This document shows positions 43,301 to 52,392 of a stretch of 64,000 nt of DNA, in pieces (the stretch's first letter is position 1; each line of letters opens with the position of its first letter). The notes below the pieces were generated by a model that was not told the origin of the DNA, did not search any database, and was given only the letters and a program-made list of their open reading frames with translations. The position numbers and the translations under genes were made by a program. The stretch comes from Tumebacillus flagellatus. GTDB lineage: Bacteria > Bacillota > Bacilli > Tumebacillales > Tumebacillaceae. The stretch is taken from the NCBI RefSeq assembly GCF_000714935.1, contig NZ_JMIR01000003.1, positions 62,001 to 126,000 on the forward strand, read 5' to 3'.

Positions 43301-43929
43301 GCTGCATGGTCGATCGCATTGTAACGGAAGCGAATCCCGAAGTTTTGTCCCAACCAGTCAGACGACGTGACGCCTTGCATCAGAGAAGACGCCGCTTCTT
43401 CCGCGGTCATCCCTTTGGCCGGATCGGTCCATGCGCCGCGACGATAGCCGTTGTACACTTCCGAACCATCCCAACGGTTGACGTTGCGGTCTGCGTTGTA
43501 ATGGTCGGCGATGAAGAAAATCGAACCGCCGTTATTCACATAGTCGAGCAGCACTTGTTGCTCAGACGCTTTGTACGGGTAGTTCGACTCCGCGGTGATG
43601 AACACGTCATAGCCCGCCAGATCGTCTGCCGTGATCGGCGAACTCTTGCGCAGTTCCTTGACATTGAAGCCGAGGTTTGCCAGCGAGTTGCCGAAGTCGG
43701 AGAAGCCACCGTCGATAACCCAGTCGGCCGCCCCGGCCGTGTTGCCGTGCGTGTTGTCGAACAAAATTTTCTTGCCGGTGAACGCCATGCCCGCTTTGCC
43801 CGCGATGGTCGGAGCCGGATCGTTCGGACCCTCGGCATGTGCCGCCGGAGTCAACCAGAAGGTTTGCGTCGGTGCCGCGATGGAGAGAGCCAACAAAATC
43901 GGTAGTGCCTTTCTCCTGAATGCTTTCAT
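40399..43929 (-). CDS. Secreted SLH-domain surface protein, paralogue B
   Basis: 1,176 residues. Order: signal peptide (MKAFRRKALPILLALSIAAP, cleaved near AHA); DUF4350/GATase-like domain (KILFDNTHGNTAGAADWVID to about residue 290); beta-sandwich (about 390-520); two OB-fold-like domains (about 545-740); a DPTP-repeat linker; a pre-SLH domain; and three SLH domains in the last 190 residues (SFSDVDADSYALNAINTLAN, TFKDVAGDSYYAANVETAHD, a third ending FRALQSMKYLQ). SLH domains bind pyruvylated wall polymer, so this copy is held at the cell surface while paralogues A and C are not. GGGGG precedes the ATG. The molecular function of the N-terminal domain is unknown. Confidence 0.85.
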   Translation of the reverse strand: MKAFRRKALPILLALSIAAPTQTFWLTPAAHAEGPNDPAPTIAGKAGMAFTGKKILFDNTHGNTAGAADWVIDGGFSDFGNSLANLGFNVKELRKSSPITADDLAGYDVFITAESNYPYKASEQQVLLDYVNNGGSIFFIADHYNADRNVNRWDGSEVYNGYRRGAWTDPAKGMTAEEAASSLMQGVTSSDWLGQNFGIRFRYNAIDHAANEDTSKPGLAADNIVPPDQSFGITNGVNRVAIHAGGTLAILDPTKAKGIAYLPTLTSANAWPNAVDQGVYENGGIAEGPFVAISKVGMGKAAFIGDSSAVEDSTPKYLREDTGKTKTTYDGFKEEDDATLLNNIVSWLATAETDKTSLDQYPGLTLDNPTPLLPMENPADSTEPQAEPWSQPVAGYKWYDQSTFKPGSYGGATIQYQAKYDAYLPSAFANTDTPIPVRLQFSGGQPGTTLSSITVGLYQGTPQIAKVSVDGGQTFPTSYAYSAPFSVTYDNNGHAYKDLWVKINSAATAGAANFRIKQNGNAVLTKAITLDPSAAVATSFAIPVGTARAKTLGDTVTLQGTVTTKSGLYGSKAFYMQDGTGGMYVYQGNTVVNPGDVVSVTGDLTSFNQELELGNMTAGSVNVIQASQGAPSPAVVNAVNATNQGQYVQLNGVTVQNIGTPDSFKNIEFDVVAADQTTTHVRIDSRTGYTSDNFLQDFKAGDVINISGAASITNNGFLLRTTKASDLVLANPIPDPTPIPDPTPDPTPTPDPTPDPTPTPDPKPTPNPEPEKDPAPTNDDKLVIPGNGKAVINETKLEELITDALKNGKQVTIDLTGQGNVTELDAKAFQALTAQSGSSLVLKTDAATLALPVDAVKQAFEKLGLSLDSSKVSVKVNQLDSASAADATSKLGKGAAALVNPISVEVSATDANGQAHSLDLALKPTVTLPASASSVGNGHLAGLMIDPQTKAVYPVPTVFNTADGSTQATFQKQHSNMIYTVVQSDKSFSDVDADSYALNAINTLANKFIVSGKSDTTYDPNARVTRADFATLLVRALGVLPSNAETSTFKDVAGDSYYAANVETAHDLGLISGYEDGTFRPNQEISREEMAAMIYRTLQLSGATKSLTAAEQAQYLSAYQDNTQIEGWAKEAAAYAVFAGIIKGTDAGQFSPAQQADRAQSATILFRALQSMKYLQ
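41600..41745. repeat. Tandem repeat coding for a DPTP-rich linker
   Basis: The plus strand shows repeated GGGTCCGGAGTCGG-type units that encode alternating DPTP, TPDP and IPDP on the minus strand. It is a flexible spacer between the OB-like and pre-SLH parts of paralogue B and a likely site of length variation. Confidence 0.8.
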
Positions 43930-44048
43930 TTTTGTTCCCCCATGATTGCTTCTTTAGTTGATTGAATTTCTTCAATGCAGTCTCTATTCTACCATCCTTT
44001 CGTGTCGAATTAAATCGAGTTTTGTAAAATATTTTTATTGTCTCAGCA

Positions 44049-44088
44049 CAAAAAAGACCAAGCCCCGCAAGGGACTCGGCCTTTTTTG
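44049..44088 (-). terminator. Terminator after paralogue C
   Basis: On the minus strand AGGCCGAGTCCC pairs with GGGGCTTGGTCT around TTGC, followed by T6. Confidence 0.85.
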
Positions 44089-44096
44089 TAAAAAAA

Positions 44097-47000
44097 TTAC
44101 TTAACTCCGTTTGCCAGCAGATACGCCACTTGCGCGCCCAGCACGTCGCCCGCGTGAGCGGAGATGTTGCCGTTTTTCGCGTAGGAGGTCAAAATGCTTT
44201 GCAAGTCTTGCAGGTGTTTCGCTGCTTGATCCGGCTTGCCTTTGTCGAGGAAGCTTTGCGCGGTGTTCAGCTTCGCGAGGATCGATTGCTGAATGCCGTG
44301 GTTTTTCACTTCGCCGTTGTCAGCCAGTTTTTGCAGCAAGTTTTGCACGGTGGTCACTTTGGTGTCGACGAGGAAGGTGTACGACACGGTATTGACGTTG
44401 CCCGCGTTGTCGATCGCGATCGCTTTCACGGTGTGTGCGCCAAGGGTCAGCGTGGAAGCGTCGATCGCCGTGCCGGACGCGATGGTTTTGTCATCGAGCG
44501 CCAGGGTCAAAGCTGCCACGCCGGAACCGGAATCGGTCGCCCTCAAGTTGAAGTTGAGCTTGCCGTCTGCCAGAACGTCATGGATCGCGCCGCCGTCTTG
44601 GGTCAACTTGATTTCCGGAGCGGTGCGGTCGATTTGGATCGTGACCGACTTCGTTTCGGACACGTTGTTCGCATCGTCGTACGCGCGAACGTCAACCGTG
44701 TTGTTGCCTTCGGTGCCTACGTAAACCGCTTGGGATGCGCCCCAAACTGTTTGCCATTCGCCGCCGTTGAGGCGGTATTCGATGCGATCCACGCCCGATT
44801 GAGCGTCTGCTGCAGAGAGGTTGACTTTTACAGCTTGGTAGTACCAGCCGCTAGCCGTCGGAGCTTGGTCTGCTTGCGCGTCTACGGTCGGAGCGGTTTT
44901 GTCCACGTCGACGTAGTAGGTTTGCGCTTGTTCTACGTTGCCGTAGATGTCAACCGCGCGAACTTGCACGGCGTTTTTGCCTTCATTGGAGATCGAGATC
45001 GGACCTGCGTAGGTTTGCCACTGATCCGGAGACAGCGCGTATTCGATATGATCGACGCCGCTGTCGTCGGTTGCACTCAGCGTTACGGTCACGTCTTGGT
45101 TGTACCAGCCGCTTTGTTGCGCGGTGCCGTCCACGGAGAACGAGGTCACCGGAGCGGTGGTGTCGACGATTGCAAAGTCGTTCAAGCCGCGCGGTTTGAG
45201 TTGGTACACGCCCTTGAAGATCGCGGAAACGCCGGTGATGTTGACCGTTTGGCCTTCATGATACGGGAACGCGCTTTGGGTCAGACCCGTGCGGCCGTCC
45301 ACGCGAACGTGGGTGGAGCCGTTTGCGTTCACTGCGTCAAATTCGAAGGAACCGGTCGGAGTTGCGGAAATCACGTTCTTGATCGTTGCGTTTTTGATCG
45401 TGACGAGTTGGCCTTGGTTTTGATCGCTCAGCGCGGTCACTTCGGTTGCCGCCGGAAGATCAGCGGTGCCGGTCTTCTCGATGCTGACGAGATCGGCAAG
45501 TTCCAACTCGGTGTTGTACAGCGAGGTCGTGCCGGAGATTTTCACTTTGTCGCCCGCGTTGTAGCCCGCGGTGCTTTGGAACACGTAGATGCCCGCCGTT
45601 GCGTCTTGCAGATAGAACGCTTGGCCGCCGAACGCGCCCGGTTGAGTGGTCACAACCCCCTCTACCGTGACGAGTTGGTCCGCGCCAGCCGCGCGTGCCG
45701 CAGAGATCGACGTGGTCGCCGGAACGACCGGGCCGTCCTTCGGCAGCGGCTCAGCCGCAACGTTGTCGAGCGTTACCGCTTCGGTTTTCAGCGCGTTGCT
45801 GCCTTGACGGATGCGCAGGTTTGCCGCGCCCGTGGAGCCCGGTTTCACGCGCAGGGTCAGCTCTTTCGTCGCGTGGCCTTTCGCGTCTGCCGTCATCGAG
45901 AACGAATTCGAGTAGCCGTACGCGGTCGGCCAGGTGCCGTCTGCGTTTTGGACTTGTCCGACTTGCGTGCCGCCGTTCAGGTAGATGCCGACGTTGATGT
46001 TGCTGAGCGTCGCCAGCGGCGCAAGGTTGTCCGCCACGACACGGATTTGGAAGCTCTGCGCGTTCGGCAGAACCGCTTGGTGCACGGAAGAATAGGTCGG
46101 GTTGGACGGAACCGTTCCGCTCGCACCGTAAGAGCCCGGTTTGTACGTCGAGGAATCCCACCACTTATAGCCCGGGTCCGGAGCGGCCCACGGTTCCGGT
46201 TGCGGTTCGGTGGAAGTTGCCGGATTCTCCATCGCCAAAAGTTTCGTCGGTTGATCCAGTTGCAGACCCGGAACTTCGGTCAGCGAGGTGTAGCTTTCCT
46301 TCTTCGCAAGCCAGTTCACGAGGTTGGTGAAGTAGAGCGCGTCGTCAACTTCCTTCCAGCCGTCGTACGTGGTTTTCGATTTGCCGGTGTCTTCGCGCAG
46401 ATATTTCGGAGATGCGTCTTCAATCGGAGAGGAGTCGCCGATGAAAGCAGCTTTCCCAAGCCCCACCTTGGAAATCGCGGAGAACGCACCTTCTGCCACG
46501 CCGCCGCCGTTGTAGACGCCTTGGTCTACCGCGCTGGCCCACGCTTCTTTGGTCGGCGGCAAGTAGACGAGACCCTTCGCTTTGGTCGGGTCGGTGATCG
46601 CCAGCGTCGAGCCTGCGTGCATCGCGACAGCCGAAACGCCTTTCGTGATTCCGAACGCTTGATCCGGCGACACGATGTTGGTCGCGTTGATGTCGCCGAG
46701 CGCGTTGTAGCGGAAGCGGACGCCGAAGTTTTGCGCCAGCCAGTCGGAGCTTTGCACGCCTTGCATCAAAGCAGAGTTCGCTTCTTCCGCTCCCATGCCC
46801 GCAGCCGGGTTTGCCCACGCGCCGCGACGGTAGCCGTTGAACACTTCCGAGCCGTCCCAACGGTTTTTGTTGCGGTCGGCGTTGTAGTGGTCGGCGACGA
46901 AGAACACGGAACCGCCTTGGTTCACGTAGTCCAGAATCGCTTGCTGTTCGGACGGCTTGAGCGGAAATTGCGGTTCCGCCATCACGTACACGTCATACCC

Positions 47001-47315
47001 CTGCAAGTCGGACAGCGTGATCGGGCCGGCCTTGCGCAGTTCCTTCACGTAGAACCCCGCGTTCGCCAGCGCGTTCCCGAAATCGGAGAAGCCGCCGTCG
47101 ATGACCCAGTCTGCCGCGCCGGACGTTTCACCGTGCGCGTTGTCGAACAAGACTTTCTTGCCTGCGTTCTCATTCACCACTTTCGCTGCGATGAACGGAG
47201 CCGGGTCGTTCGCATTCTCAGCGTACGCCGCCTGCGTTCCCATCACCATCGTCGGCAGCGGCAAAGCCAGCGTCACCGCGAGCAAGGTGTGAAACGAGCG
47301 TTTTTTAAAAAACAA
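44097..47315 (-). CDS. Secreted Ig/FIMAH multidomain protein, paralogue C
   Basis: 1,072 residues, the intact relative of paralogue A. It has a signal peptide (ending QAAYAE), the DUF4350/GATase-like domain (KVLFDNAHGETSGAADWVID), beta-sandwich, two OB-fold-like domains, then OmpL47-type repeats with RAVDIYGNVEQAQTYYVDVD and VRAYDDANNVSETKSVTIQI, a further Ig-like unit, and a FIMAH-type C-terminus (LNTAQSFLDKGKPDQAAKHL). It should be exported, possibly held by non-covalent contacts. TTG at 47315 is eight bases from GGGGGG and gives a clean signal peptide; the ATG at 47336 has no site. Function unknown; glycan or nucleic-acid binding by the OB-like parts is conceivable. Confidence 0.82.
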   Translation of the reverse strand: MFFKKRSFHTLLAVTLALPLPTMVMGTQAAYAENANDPAPFIAAKVVNENAGKKVLFDNAHGETSGAADWVIDGGFSDFGNALANAGFYVKELRKAGPITLSDLQGYDVYVMAEPQFPLKPSEQQAILDYVNQGGSVFFVADHYNADRNKNRWDGSEVFNGYRRGAWANPAAGMGAEEANSALMQGVQSSDWLAQNFGVRFRYNALGDINATNIVSPDQAFGITKGVSAVAMHAGSTLAITDPTKAKGLVYLPPTKEAWASAVDQGVYNGGGVAEGAFSAISKVGLGKAAFIGDSSPIEDASPKYLREDTGKSKTTYDGWKEVDDALYFTNLVNWLAKKESYTSLTEVPGLQLDQPTKLLAMENPATSTEPQPEPWAAPDPGYKWWDSSTYKPGSYGASGTVPSNPTYSSVHQAVLPNAQSFQIRVVADNLAPLATLSNINVGIYLNGGTQVGQVQNADGTWPTAYGYSNSFSMTADAKGHATKELTLRVKPGSTGAANLRIRQGSNALKTEAVTLDNVAAEPLPKDGPVVPATTSISAARAAGADQLVTVEGVVTTQPGAFGGQAFYLQDATAGIYVFQSTAGYNAGDKVKISGTTSLYNTELELADLVSIEKTGTADLPAATEVTALSDQNQGQLVTIKNATIKNVISATPTGSFEFDAVNANGSTHVRVDGRTGLTQSAFPYHEGQTVNITGVSAIFKGVYQLKPRGLNDFAIVDTTAPVTSFSVDGTAQQSGWYNQDVTVTLSATDDSGVDHIEYALSPDQWQTYAGPISISNEGKNAVQVRAVDIYGNVEQAQTYYVDVDKTAPTVDAQADQAPTASGWYYQAVKVNLSAADAQSGVDRIEYRLNGGEWQTVWGASQAVYVGTEGNNTVDVRAYDDANNVSETKSVTIQIDRTAPEIKLTQDGGAIHDVLADGKLNFNLRATDSGSGVAALTLALDDKTIASGTAIDASTLTLGAHTVKAIAIDNAGNVNTVSYTFLVDTKVTTVQNLLQKLADNGEVKNHGIQQSILAKLNTAQSFLDKGKPDQAAKHLQDLQSILTSYAKNGNISAHAGDVLGAQVAYLLANGVK

Positions 47316-47400
47316 ATCATGCACCCCCCAGAGCATTTTGAAAATTCTTCGATAACACTGCTATTTTAGCATGAACTTACCTCCAAAGTGTGAAGATTAT

Positions 47401-47447
47401 TAAAAAAAAGAAACTCTCCTCTAATGTGCGAGAAGAGTTCTCTTTTT
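47401..47447 (-). terminator. Terminator after the split permease gene
   Basis: On the minus strand GAACTCTTCTC pairs with GAGGAGAGTTTC, followed by T8. Confidence 0.8.
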
Positions 47448-47475
47448 GTGCTTGCAAAAAAGTCCCGATCCCGAA

Positions 47476-48557
47476 CTACATCAAGATAATTGCCGCCACC
47501 GTCGCGGCGAGCAAACCCGCCATGACGGGCAGGAAGTTGCGCCTGGTCAGCGATTCCGGGTCGATGCCGGTCACCCCGGCGATGTCGAGCACGCTCCACG
47601 GAACCAGCGTGCCGCCTCCGCTCCAAATCGACGCGACCTGCCCGAGCGCCGCCAGCACGGCGATGTCGATGCCCGCCGGCGTGCCGAGCGCTTGAGCGAG
47701 GGTCCCGATCATGACCAGCCCGGAAAAACCGGAACCGTCAAGCCCGGCGATGATGCCGACGAGGACGATGATGATCGCCACCGGCACCGCGGAGAGCGGG
47801 ACGATCGTCGAGAGCGCTTTGCCCAAGTCGAACAGGAAGCCCGGCGCGCCGCCGCCCAGCACCAGCGGGGAAATCTCCGGCGACCCGAGGAAGAAAAACG
47901 CCGCGATCGGAATCACCGGCGCGAAGATCTTGATCGCAAACTTGAAACCCTCTTGCAAGACATCCATCAAGACTTTATGCGCCTCCAGACGGTACTCACC
48001 GATTGCCATCAGCACCAAGAGCATCAGCCCGCCGCTTGCCCGGTCAATTTCGGCGCGCCTTGGATCACGAAGTCGCCGGAGAGCGCGATGCCGTGCCCGA
48101 ACAAGTTCATCGCCGCCGCGATTCCGACCAGCGGCAACCCGGCGCGCAACGCCCCCGGAATCAACATCGGCCCGACGGTCATCGTCGCCGGCGTCGGCCA
48201 GAGGAACGCGGAGAGTAAGCCTTTGACAGCGCCGATGCCCCAATACGCGCCCGACGGTCCCTTGAAAAGCTTGCCGATCGGCCGCAGCAACAGCGTATCG
48301 GCGCCGATCTTCTCCATCAACCGCAGCAAGGCGATCATCAGTGCAATGATCAAGATGATGTCAAAAAGCGCTTTGCCCGCCGTCAAGTTCGCCGTAAACA
48401 GCGTCTGCCCCGCCGCGACAAACGAGCCCTTATACACCCACCCGATCAAGATCGTCCCGGCGACACAGACGGCGATCACGCCCCGGCGCAAAAACATCCC
48501 GAGGATGACCAACAGCACGACAGCCAGATAGATCCAATGCGAGATCGTCAATTCCAC
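47476..48557 (-). pseudogene. Polytopic permease interrupted by a frameshift
   Basis: Two frames on the minus strand join into one membrane protein of about 360 residues. The first (48024-48557, GTG start after GGGGGAG) has about five helices and ends GAPKLTGQAAG and a stop; the second continues from about 48040 as SGGLMLLVLMAIGEYRLE through five more helices to VAAIILM at 47476. One base is missing near 48027-48045 (sequence GGGCAAGCGGCGGGC on the coding strand). Motifs WPTPATMTVGPMLIPGALRA and 'SIWSGGGTLVPWSVLDI' resemble ion-transporter superfamily permeases (GntP/CitM-like), but I cannot name the family. The substrate is unknown. Confidence 0.65.
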
Positions 48558-48747
48558 AGGTACTCCCCCCTGTTTTGCAGGCGTTTGCCCTTCCTTGGGA
48601 GCAGTCTATGAAATGGGCTCGGCATTGGTGCGGAAGAATGAAAACTTTCGCAATCCTTCCAACCTAAAAAATAGAGGGAATTTCATAAAAAATGCAGAAA
48701 CTCTTACTGTTGAATGATTCTCGCTTATATCTGAGGAGGACAAATAG

Positions 48748-49548
48748 ATGAACACCCTGGACGCGTACCTGCATCTGGCAAAATTTCTGCCGGAATTGCT
48801 GGTCAAGCAAGACCTCGCCATCTGGGCGACCGATGAAGAGAAATTCCTGATCTTCGACATTCACGGACGCTTCGATATCCCGATCAAACCCGGCGACCCG
48901 CTGACACCGGGCGGCACGCCCGCAATCGTCGTGCAAACGAAGCAGAAGATCTCCCGCCTCGTGCCGCGCGAAGTCTACGGCGTGGTCTGCCAAACGACCG
49001 CCATCCCCGTCGAGGGCGGTTGCATCGGCATCTCGCTTGGCGTTGAGAACGAACACACGCTGCAAGAGTCGCTGCAAGACCTTCACCACGCGTTTGACCA
49101 GATCGGCAACTCCGGGCACAGCATCGCCGACAACGCCGGCGGATTGTCCGATTTCATGACGTCTCTGTTGCAGACGGTCTCGCAAACCAACGACGAGATC
49201 AAGAAGATCGACAACGTCGGCAACTTGATCAAAAACATCGCCGACCGCTCCCGCCTGATCTCGCTGAACGCCCTGATCGAGTCGGCGCGCGCCGGAGAGC
49301 AAGGCCGCTCCTTCTCTGTCGTCGCCAAGGAAATGCAAAAGCTCTCCGAAGAGACGGCGAAGTCGATCACCGACGTGCGCACGACGCTTACGAACATCCA
49401 CACGCTGTTCTCGCAAGTGCAGAACCTGATCCACGAAGCGGAGGGCAAAGTCCGCACGCAATCCGCCGCCACCCAAGAGATCGCTTCGGCGCTCGAAGAA
49501 GTCGCCGCCACCGTACGCGACATCGGGATGCTCTCGAAGTTGATCTAA
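48748..49548 (+). CDS. Soluble methyl-accepting chemotaxis-like signalling protein
   Basis: 266 residues without membrane helices. The N-terminal 110 residues form a small sensor-like domain ([20 protein letters not shown], then PIPVEGG-like region), and the rest is a short MCP signalling coiled coil with the conserved tip '[34 protein letters not shown]'. It resembles cytosolic transducers such as Bacillus YfmS in size. It should signal to CheA/CheW from the cytosol. GAGGAGG precedes the ATG. No flagellar or chemotaxis gene is nearby. A terminator follows. Confidence 0.82.
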   Translation: MNTLDAYLHLAKFLPELLVKQDLAIWATDEEKFLIFDIHGRFDIPIKPGDPLTPGGTPAIVVQTKQKISRLVPREVYGVVCQTTAIPVEGGCIGISLGVENEHTLQESLQDLHHAFDQIGNSGHSIADNAGGLSDFMTSLLQTVSQTNDEIKKIDNVGNLIKNIADRSRLISLNALIESARAGEQGRSFSVVAKEMQKLSEETAKSITDVRTTLTNIHTLFSQVQNLIHEAEGKVRTQSAATQEIASALEEVAATVRDIGMLSKLI

Positions 49549-49575
49549 CCCTGAATCCCCAAAACAGCAGCACGC

Positions 49576-49616
49576 CAAAAAGTCACGACCCGATTCCCGA
49601 GGTCGTGACTTTTTTA
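49576..49616 (+). terminator. Rho-independent terminator
   Basis: AAAAGTCACGACC and GGTCGTGACTTTT pair around CGATTCCCGA, with a T run. It lies between the MCP-like gene and the convergent GGCT gene. Confidence 0.85.
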
Positions 49617-49638
49617 GGGGCTGAGAAAGCGCCGTTGC

Positions 49639-50022
49639 CTATTCGCGTCCGAGATGCTTGCGCCACGAACCACTCGCAACCTCCCGGCACCCCCGGCTGT
49701 CGTGCCACACGTAGACCCAACCTTCGCGGTTGTGGTGCAAGTCTTTCACCTGCACCCGGTCGTATTCATTGTCCGGATGACCCGGGCCGAAATACTCTTC
49801 GAGCTCGTCAAACTTCTTGAGACCCGCGCCGGTGATCAAGTACCACTCCCCGACGACCTCGTACCCGTTCACATCGTCGAGGACGAGCGCGGGATAGCCG
49901 TTTCCCGTGTCATACAGACGACCGCGCAACGTTCCCGGTTGAACCGCTTTCAAAAACGGGGCGATGTGATGATGATTCCGCTCGCCCGCGAGCACCGACC
50001 CGTAGACGAATACGTCGAACAT
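49639..50022 (-). CDS. Gamma-glutamylcyclotransferase-like protein (AIG2/YtfP family)
   Basis: 127 residues. The N-terminal FDVFVYGSVLAGERNHHHI is the family phosphate/substrate loop (normally YGTLR/YGSL), followed by 'GTLRGRLYDTGNGYPALVLDD' and the catalytic-type Glu in 'FDELEEYFGPG'. Family members cyclise gamma-glutamyl amines to 5-oxoproline; the true substrate here is not known. AAAGGAG precedes the ATG at 50022. Confidence 0.82.
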   Translation of the reverse strand: MFDVFVYGSVLAGERNHHHIAPFLKAVQPGTLRGRLYDTGNGYPALVLDDVNGYEVVGEWYLITGAGLKKFDELEEYFGPGHPDNEYDRVQVKDLHHNREGWVYVWHDSRGCREVASGSWRKHLGRE

Positions 50023-50104
50023 GCTGCCTGCAACTCCTTTCCGTCTACAGCTTAACCGCATCTCCCATCATAGCAAACTATGTTCGAAAAAGAATCCGAT
50101 TGCC

Positions 50105-51334
50105 TCAAAATTTTGTGTTTTTACCGAAACGAAACAAAACCCTGGAGGGGGCCTGTCCCCGCAGGCCGTTCAAGCCCCAGATCGCCAAGCCCCCGGCGAC
50201 TCCTCCGCACAGAAACACGAGCATCGGAATGCCTTGGTCCGCCCCCGTCTGAAACAGCCAGCCGCCCGCCCCTTGCGACAGCCCGCCGCCCACCGCCATC
50301 GCGACCGACGCAAACCCGAAGTACGTGCCGTACACTTCCTTGTCCGCGAGTCTTGCCGTCATCTCCGACCCGGCCGGTTCCATGATCATCGTGCCGATCG
50401 AGAACAGCAAAAAGCCGGTCAGAAACAGCCCCATCCCGCTCGCCAGCCCCAACACGACCAAACCGCACGCCGTGAAGCCGAGGCCGATCCGCATCTGGGT
50501 GAGCAGCTCAAACTTTTGCAAGCGTCGGTTGACGGGAACTTGCAGACACAGAATCAAGGTCGCCATGACCAGATTCACCAGCGAGACCGCCCGCACGTCG
50601 CCGGTGATCGCCACCACCTGCATGGGAATCGTCAAAAACGACTGCATCGACATGAAGTAGTGTCCGCACATGACCGCGACAAACAGCAAAAACGTCCGGT
50701 CGCGCAACACAATCCGCCACATGGAAACGAACGGCAACGGCTGGCTCTGCACCGTCACTTCCGGCATCCGAATCTGCGTCAACAACGCCGCTCCGAAAAA
50801 CAGCAGCCCGCAGGCGTACGAGAGCAAACGGAAATCCAAGTTGATCAGCATGGCGCTGAGCGGTGCCGAGAGCGCAAGTCCTGCTTGCGCGAACACTTTT
50901 CGTGCCGCATACACCCGGCTCAAATCAGCGGGATCGGCCAAGGCGGTCAACGCCGCATCGCGCGTCGGCTCAAACATCGCGCCCCCAAGTCCCGACACCG
51001 CCGCCGCCGCGAGCAGTCCGGCGGGGTGGTCAAACAGCCCGAACATCGCAAAGCCGATGCCCCGCACGAGCATCCCGAGCACCATCAGCCGCTTGTACCC
51101 GACACGGTCTCCCACCATCCCGGTCAAAAACGTCAATCCCTGCTGGCTGAACTGCCTCGTCATCAACAACACGCCCGCCAAAAACGCCGTCCATCCCAAA
51201 CTGTGCGTCAAGTAATACGACAAGTAGGGAATCAGCGCGTAAAACCCAAGCGACATCAAGAGGATATTCAAAAGCGTCAACGGAACGCCCTGCGGAAAAC
51301 TGCGCATCCAATCCATCGGTTTCTTCCAATACAT
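50105..51334 (-). CDS. MFS transporter, DHA1-like (12 helix)
   Basis: 409 residues with 12 predicted helices. The loop between helices 2 and 3 carries GMVGDRVGYKRLMVLG, the MFS motif A, and 'RIGLGFTACGLVVLGLASG' lies in the second half. It is probably a drug or metabolite exporter; the substrate is unknown. GAGG precedes the ATG. It is divergent from a LysR regulator gene 110 bases away, the usual arrangement for a regulated exporter. Confidence 0.85.
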   Translation of the reverse strand: MYWKKPMDWMRSFPQGVPLTLLNILLMSLGFYALIPYLSYYLTHSLGWTAFLAGVLLMTRQFSQQGLTFLTGMVGDRVGYKRLMVLGMLVRGIGFAMFGLFDHPAGLLAAAAVSGLGGAMFEPTRDAALTALADPADLSRVYAARKVFAQAGLALSAPLSAMLINLDFRLLSYACGLLFFGAALLTQIRMPEVTVQSQPLPFVSMWRIVLRDRTFLLFVAVMCGHYFMSMQSFLTIPMQVVAITGDVRAVSLVNLVMATLILCLQVPVNRRLQKFELLTQMRIGLGFTACGLVVLGLASGMGLFLTGFLLFSIGTMIMEPAGSEMTARLADKEVYGTYFGFASVAMAVGGGLSQGAGGWLFQTGADQGIPMLVFLCGGVAGGLAIWGLNGLRGQAPSRVLFRFGKNTKF

Positions 51335-51443
51335 CGTTCCTCACCTCAACCTCATGCTACTAGGAGGAGGTTCGATTCGTAAAACGAAACTATTGAATAG
51401 GATCTATTCAAAAACTTGAACCAAGAAAGGTCTGCCCGCCTCT

Positions 51444-52328
51444 ATGGAACTCGATCAAATCCGCGCCTTTCTCGCCATCGCGCAGACGAAGAGCTTTACC
51501 CGCGCCGCCGAACAGCTGCATGTGGCGCAATCGACGATCACGACGAGAATCAAACTGCTTGAGGAAGCGGTCGGCAAGCCGTTGTTCACCCGCGACTCGC
51601 GGCGGGTGGAAGTGACGCCGACGGGGTTGACGCTGCTGCCCTATTGGCAGCGGGCGTTGGACTTGTTGCAGGAAGCGGAAGTGTCCGCGCACCTGCAAGG
51701 CAAGTTTGCAGAGCGCTTCACGGTGGGGGCGCTGGCTTCGATCTGGCAATTCACGCTCTACCCGTTGGTCTTGGAATTTCGCAAGCGGCACCCGGAAGTG
51801 GCGCTGCGCACGATCACGGGGCATTCCAGCGACATCGTGCTCAAGATGTTTGACGGGCTGATCGATCTGGGGCTGGTGTACTTGCCGCCGCATCATCCCG
51901 ATATCGAGGTCAAGCCGTTGTACCACGATTCGATCGTGCTCGTCGGACCTCCGGACTTCGATGCGGGCGTGGACGAGATCACGCCGGATCGGTTGCCGGA
52001 CTTGCCGTTCCTCTTCATGAACTGGGGCTCGCCGTTCTCCGAGTGGTACGAATCGGAAGTCGGGCCGGGGTACGTGCCCTCGTGGCAGATCGACGATACG
52101 ATGATTCTTGCACAGGCGATTCAGGCGGGAGAAGGGATCGGCTTCTTGATGGAGAATCTCGCCGACGACCTCGAAGCGAAGGGCGTTGTCAAAAAACTCC
52201 CCTTCCGCCCCCGTCAGCCCGTCCCCACCCGCACCGCCTACCTGATCTACCCCAAACGCAAAGTGGAGTCTCCTGTGCTCCACGCGTGGAAGCAGCTGTT
52301 CAACGAACACGCCGACCGCTTGCCCTAG
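51444..52328 (+). CDS. LysR family transcriptional regulator
   Basis: 294 residues. The N-terminal helix-turn-helix 'FLAIAQTKSFTRAAEQLHVAQSTITTRIKLLEE' is the LysR signature and the remainder is a two-lobed effector-binding domain. It likely controls the divergent MFS gene and its own expression. The ligand is unknown. AAAGG lies upstream of the ATG at somewhat long spacing. A bidirectional terminator follows. Confidence 0.9.
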   Translation: MELDQIRAFLAIAQTKSFTRAAEQLHVAQSTITTRIKLLEEAVGKPLFTRDSRRVEVTPTGLTLLPYWQRALDLLQEAEVSAHLQGKFAERFTVGALASIWQFTLYPLVLEFRKRHPEVALRTITGHSSDIVLKMFDGLIDLGLVYLPPHHPDIEVKPLYHDSIVLVGPPDFDAGVDEITPDRLPDLPFLFMNWGSPFSEWYESEVGPGYVPSWQIDDTMILAQAIQAGEGIGFLMENLADDLEAKGVVKKLPFRPRQPVPTRTAYLIYPKRKVESPVLHAWKQLFNEHADRLP

Positions 52329-52333
52329 ATCAA

Positions 52334-52372
52334 AAAAGGAGATTGAGCCCCGCGCTCCATCTCCTTTTCTGT
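52334..52372. terminator. Bidirectional terminator
   Basis: AAAAGGAGAT (52334-52343) pairs with ATCTCCTTTT (52359-52368). It serves the LysR gene and the convergent pepF gene. Confidence 0.8.
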
Positions 52373-52392
52373 TCAATGGAAACATTCCGGTA

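Noticed and set aside
44130-47369. A 1,079-residue plus-strand open frame opposite paralogue C
   Set aside because: Composition is Arg/Val-rich with no recognisable domain, and the minus strand encodes a clear signal peptide and repeated domains.
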